DNA from: Litoreibacter halocynthiae
GTDB lineage: Bacteria; Pseudomonadota; Alphaproteobacteria; Rhodobacterales; Rhodobacteraceae
DNA length: 64,000 bases
Assembly (NCBI RefSeq): GCF_004365635.1
Contig: NZ_SOBH01000004.1
Coordinates: 186,001 to 250,000, forward strand
Direction: 5' to 3'
Positions 63,115-64,000 of this stretch are shown here, piece after piece. Made by a program: the position numbers and the translations under genes. Under the pieces are notes generated by a model. The model was not told the origin of the DNA, searched no databases, and saw only the letters and a program-made list of their open reading frames with translations. How positions within the stretch are numbered: the stretch's first letter is position 1; every line of letters starts with the position of its first letter.

Positions 63115-63815
63115 CACAGGCCCTCCCGTTCGGTGCGCGACAGCCAGTGGATCGCGAAGTTGACCAGCAGCGCCAGCGCGATCAACACAAAGCCCAAGGC
63201 CAGCGCCAGCGCGAAGTCGCCCTTGCCGGTTTCCAGCGCAATCGCGGTGGTCAGAACCCGCGTGACATTGTCGATGTTGCCGCCGACGATCATAATCGCG
63301 CCAACCTCGCCAATGGCGCGGCCAAACCCCGCCAAGGCCGCCGTCAACAGGTTGCGCCGCCCGTCCCACATCAGCGTTTTGACCCGCTGCCATTTGGAGG
63401 TGTGCATCGAGATCAGCAGATCGTGGTATTCGGCCCAAAGCTCCCGCATCGCCTGATGAGTGATTGACGCAATCAAGGGGGTGATGATGATAACCTGCGC
63501 AATGACCATCGCCGTGGGGGTGAACAGCAGCCCCAGCACGCCAAACGGGCCGGACCGTGACAGCAACAGGTACACAATCAGCCCGACCACCACGGGCGGC
63601 AGCCCCATCATGGCGTTGACCACGGCAATGACCAGCCGCCGCCGCCGGAAGCGGGAAATGGCCAGATAGGTGCCGAAGGGAATGGCGATGACGCAGGCGA
63701 TAACCAAGGCCGAAAGCGTCACCTGCAGGGACCGCAACGCGATGTCGATCAGCTCTGGATCAAGCGCGATAACCAGCCAGAACGCCGCGCGCAGTCCTTC
63801 GAAAATTTCTGTCAT
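63111..63815 (-). CDS. tupB: Tungstate ABC transporter permease
   Basis: Inner-membrane permease of 234 residues with about five or six helices and the family motif MGLPPVVVGLIVYLLLSRSGPFG near residue 70, then the cytoplasmic loop AMRELWAEYHDLLISMHTSKWQRVK ... GFGRAIGEVGAIMIVGGN, the EAA-like ATPase contact. First gene of the tupBCA operon, which is convergent with the DUF6505 block. Confidence 0.92.
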   Translation of the reverse strand: MTEIFEGLRAAFWLVIALDPELIDIALRSLQVTLSALVIACVIAIPFGTYLAISRFRRRRLVIAVVNAMMGLPPVVVGLIVYLLLSRSGPFGVLGLLFTPTAMVIAQVIIITPLIASITHQAMRELWAEYHDLLISMHTSKWQRVKTLMWDGRRNLLTAALAGFGRAIGEVGAIMIVGGNIDNVTRVLTTAIALETGKGDFALALALGFVLIALALLVNFAIHWLSRTEREGLW

Positions 63816-63925
63816 GCCGTCAGCACGTCCCTGCCCATTCTGTCGACGCCGGTATTCGCCCCGACGTTGCTAGGAGTGTTGGCCGCGGCTGTCCAGTGTG
63901 GCGGAGAAGATTGTCCCGTGCCCTG

Positions 63926-64000
63926 TCACTTGGTGATGATCACCTGCGACACGCCCGTCTCGACGCTTTGGCAAACACGCAAAAGTTTGGTGGCGAAATG
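63926..64000 (-). CDS. C-terminal tail of an unidentified gene, cut by the right edge
   Basis: An open minus-strand frame enters from the right edge and ends in TGA at 63926-63928. The 24 visible residues, HFATKLLRVCQSVETGVSQV then IITK, read like a normal C-terminus but are too few to name. It would be upstream of and co-oriented with tupB, 110 bases away. It may belong to molybdopterin or FDH functions, but that is only a guess. Confidence 0.35.
   Translation of the reverse strand, partial: HFATKLLRVCQSVETGVSQVIITK

Noticed and set aside
1-64000. tRNA, rRNA, CRISPR arrays, insertion sequences and phage genes
   Set aside because: I looked for these and saw no cloverleaf ends, spaced repeats or transposase motifs; the epimerase relic is the only clear sign of rearrangement.

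Overview
The window looks like chromosomal DNA of a marine alphaproteobacterium of the Roseobacter clade (Rhodobacteraceae). This rests on moderate to high GC, a VPLPA-CTERM exported protein, a CpsD-type kinase with the short N-terminus common in that family, and a formate dehydrogenase locus with DUF3305, DUF3306, DUF6494 and DUF6505-like partners. The assignment is from recognised families only; no rRNA, tRNA, CRISPR array or insertion sequence was seen.

Positions 1-48,900 form a long accessory cell-surface polysaccharide island. It opens with a truncated Wzz/GumC chain-length protein, a BY-kinase, GalE, a GT4 glycosyltransferase, a polysaccharide deacetylase, a GT-C membrane protein, a methyltransferase and a VPLPA-CTERM protein. 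At 9352-22099 it contains a compact biosynthetic operon: a one-module type I PKS (KS-AT-KR-DH-ACP-TE), a GT2 glycosyltransferase, an NRPS with formyltransferase, luciferase-like-monooxygenase-interrupted adenylation and PCP domains, and a phosphopantetheinyl transferase. More glycosyltransferases follow, with an SGNH-like protein, a wrecked epimerase gene, a TagD-type CDP-glycerol synthase beside a LicD-GDPD fusion, another epimerase, a sulfotransferase, an RgpF-WbsX fusion, a group 2 capsule-type ABC exporter (Wzm, KpsE-like, Wzt), two RTX proteins sharing one C-terminal module, a GT2 enzyme and the rfbCBDA operon for dTDP-L-rhamnose. The genes together suggest a rhamnose-containing polymer that may be sulfated and glycerol-phosphorylated.

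Positions 49,100-63,815 form a tightly packed formate dehydrogenase module. It has catalytic FdhA (Tat-exported, cysteine form), FdhB, the membrane cytochrome b subunit FdhC, and a previously easy-to-miss 44-residue membrane ORF downstream of FdhC. A Tat-signal small protein, a TorD-like chaperone, DUF3306 and DUF3305 proteins lie upstream in the same operon. Next come a 652-residue polyferredoxin, a c-type cytochrome fused to a shortened TupA-like domain, a four-gene block (DUF6494, Mrp-type ATPase, biotin/lipoate-ligase-like, DUF6505) and the tungstate transporter tupBCA. The layout implies a tungsten- or molybdenum-dependent periplasmic formate oxidase feeding electrons to the membrane, with its metal uptake and maturation genes alongside.

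The most unusual items are the split NRPS-PKS line, whose adenylation domain reads by eye as a glycine code; the TagD/LicD-GDPD pair, whose phosphodiesterase domain lacks key catalytic residues; the TupA-like/cytochrome c fusion; and the small FDH-linked ORF.
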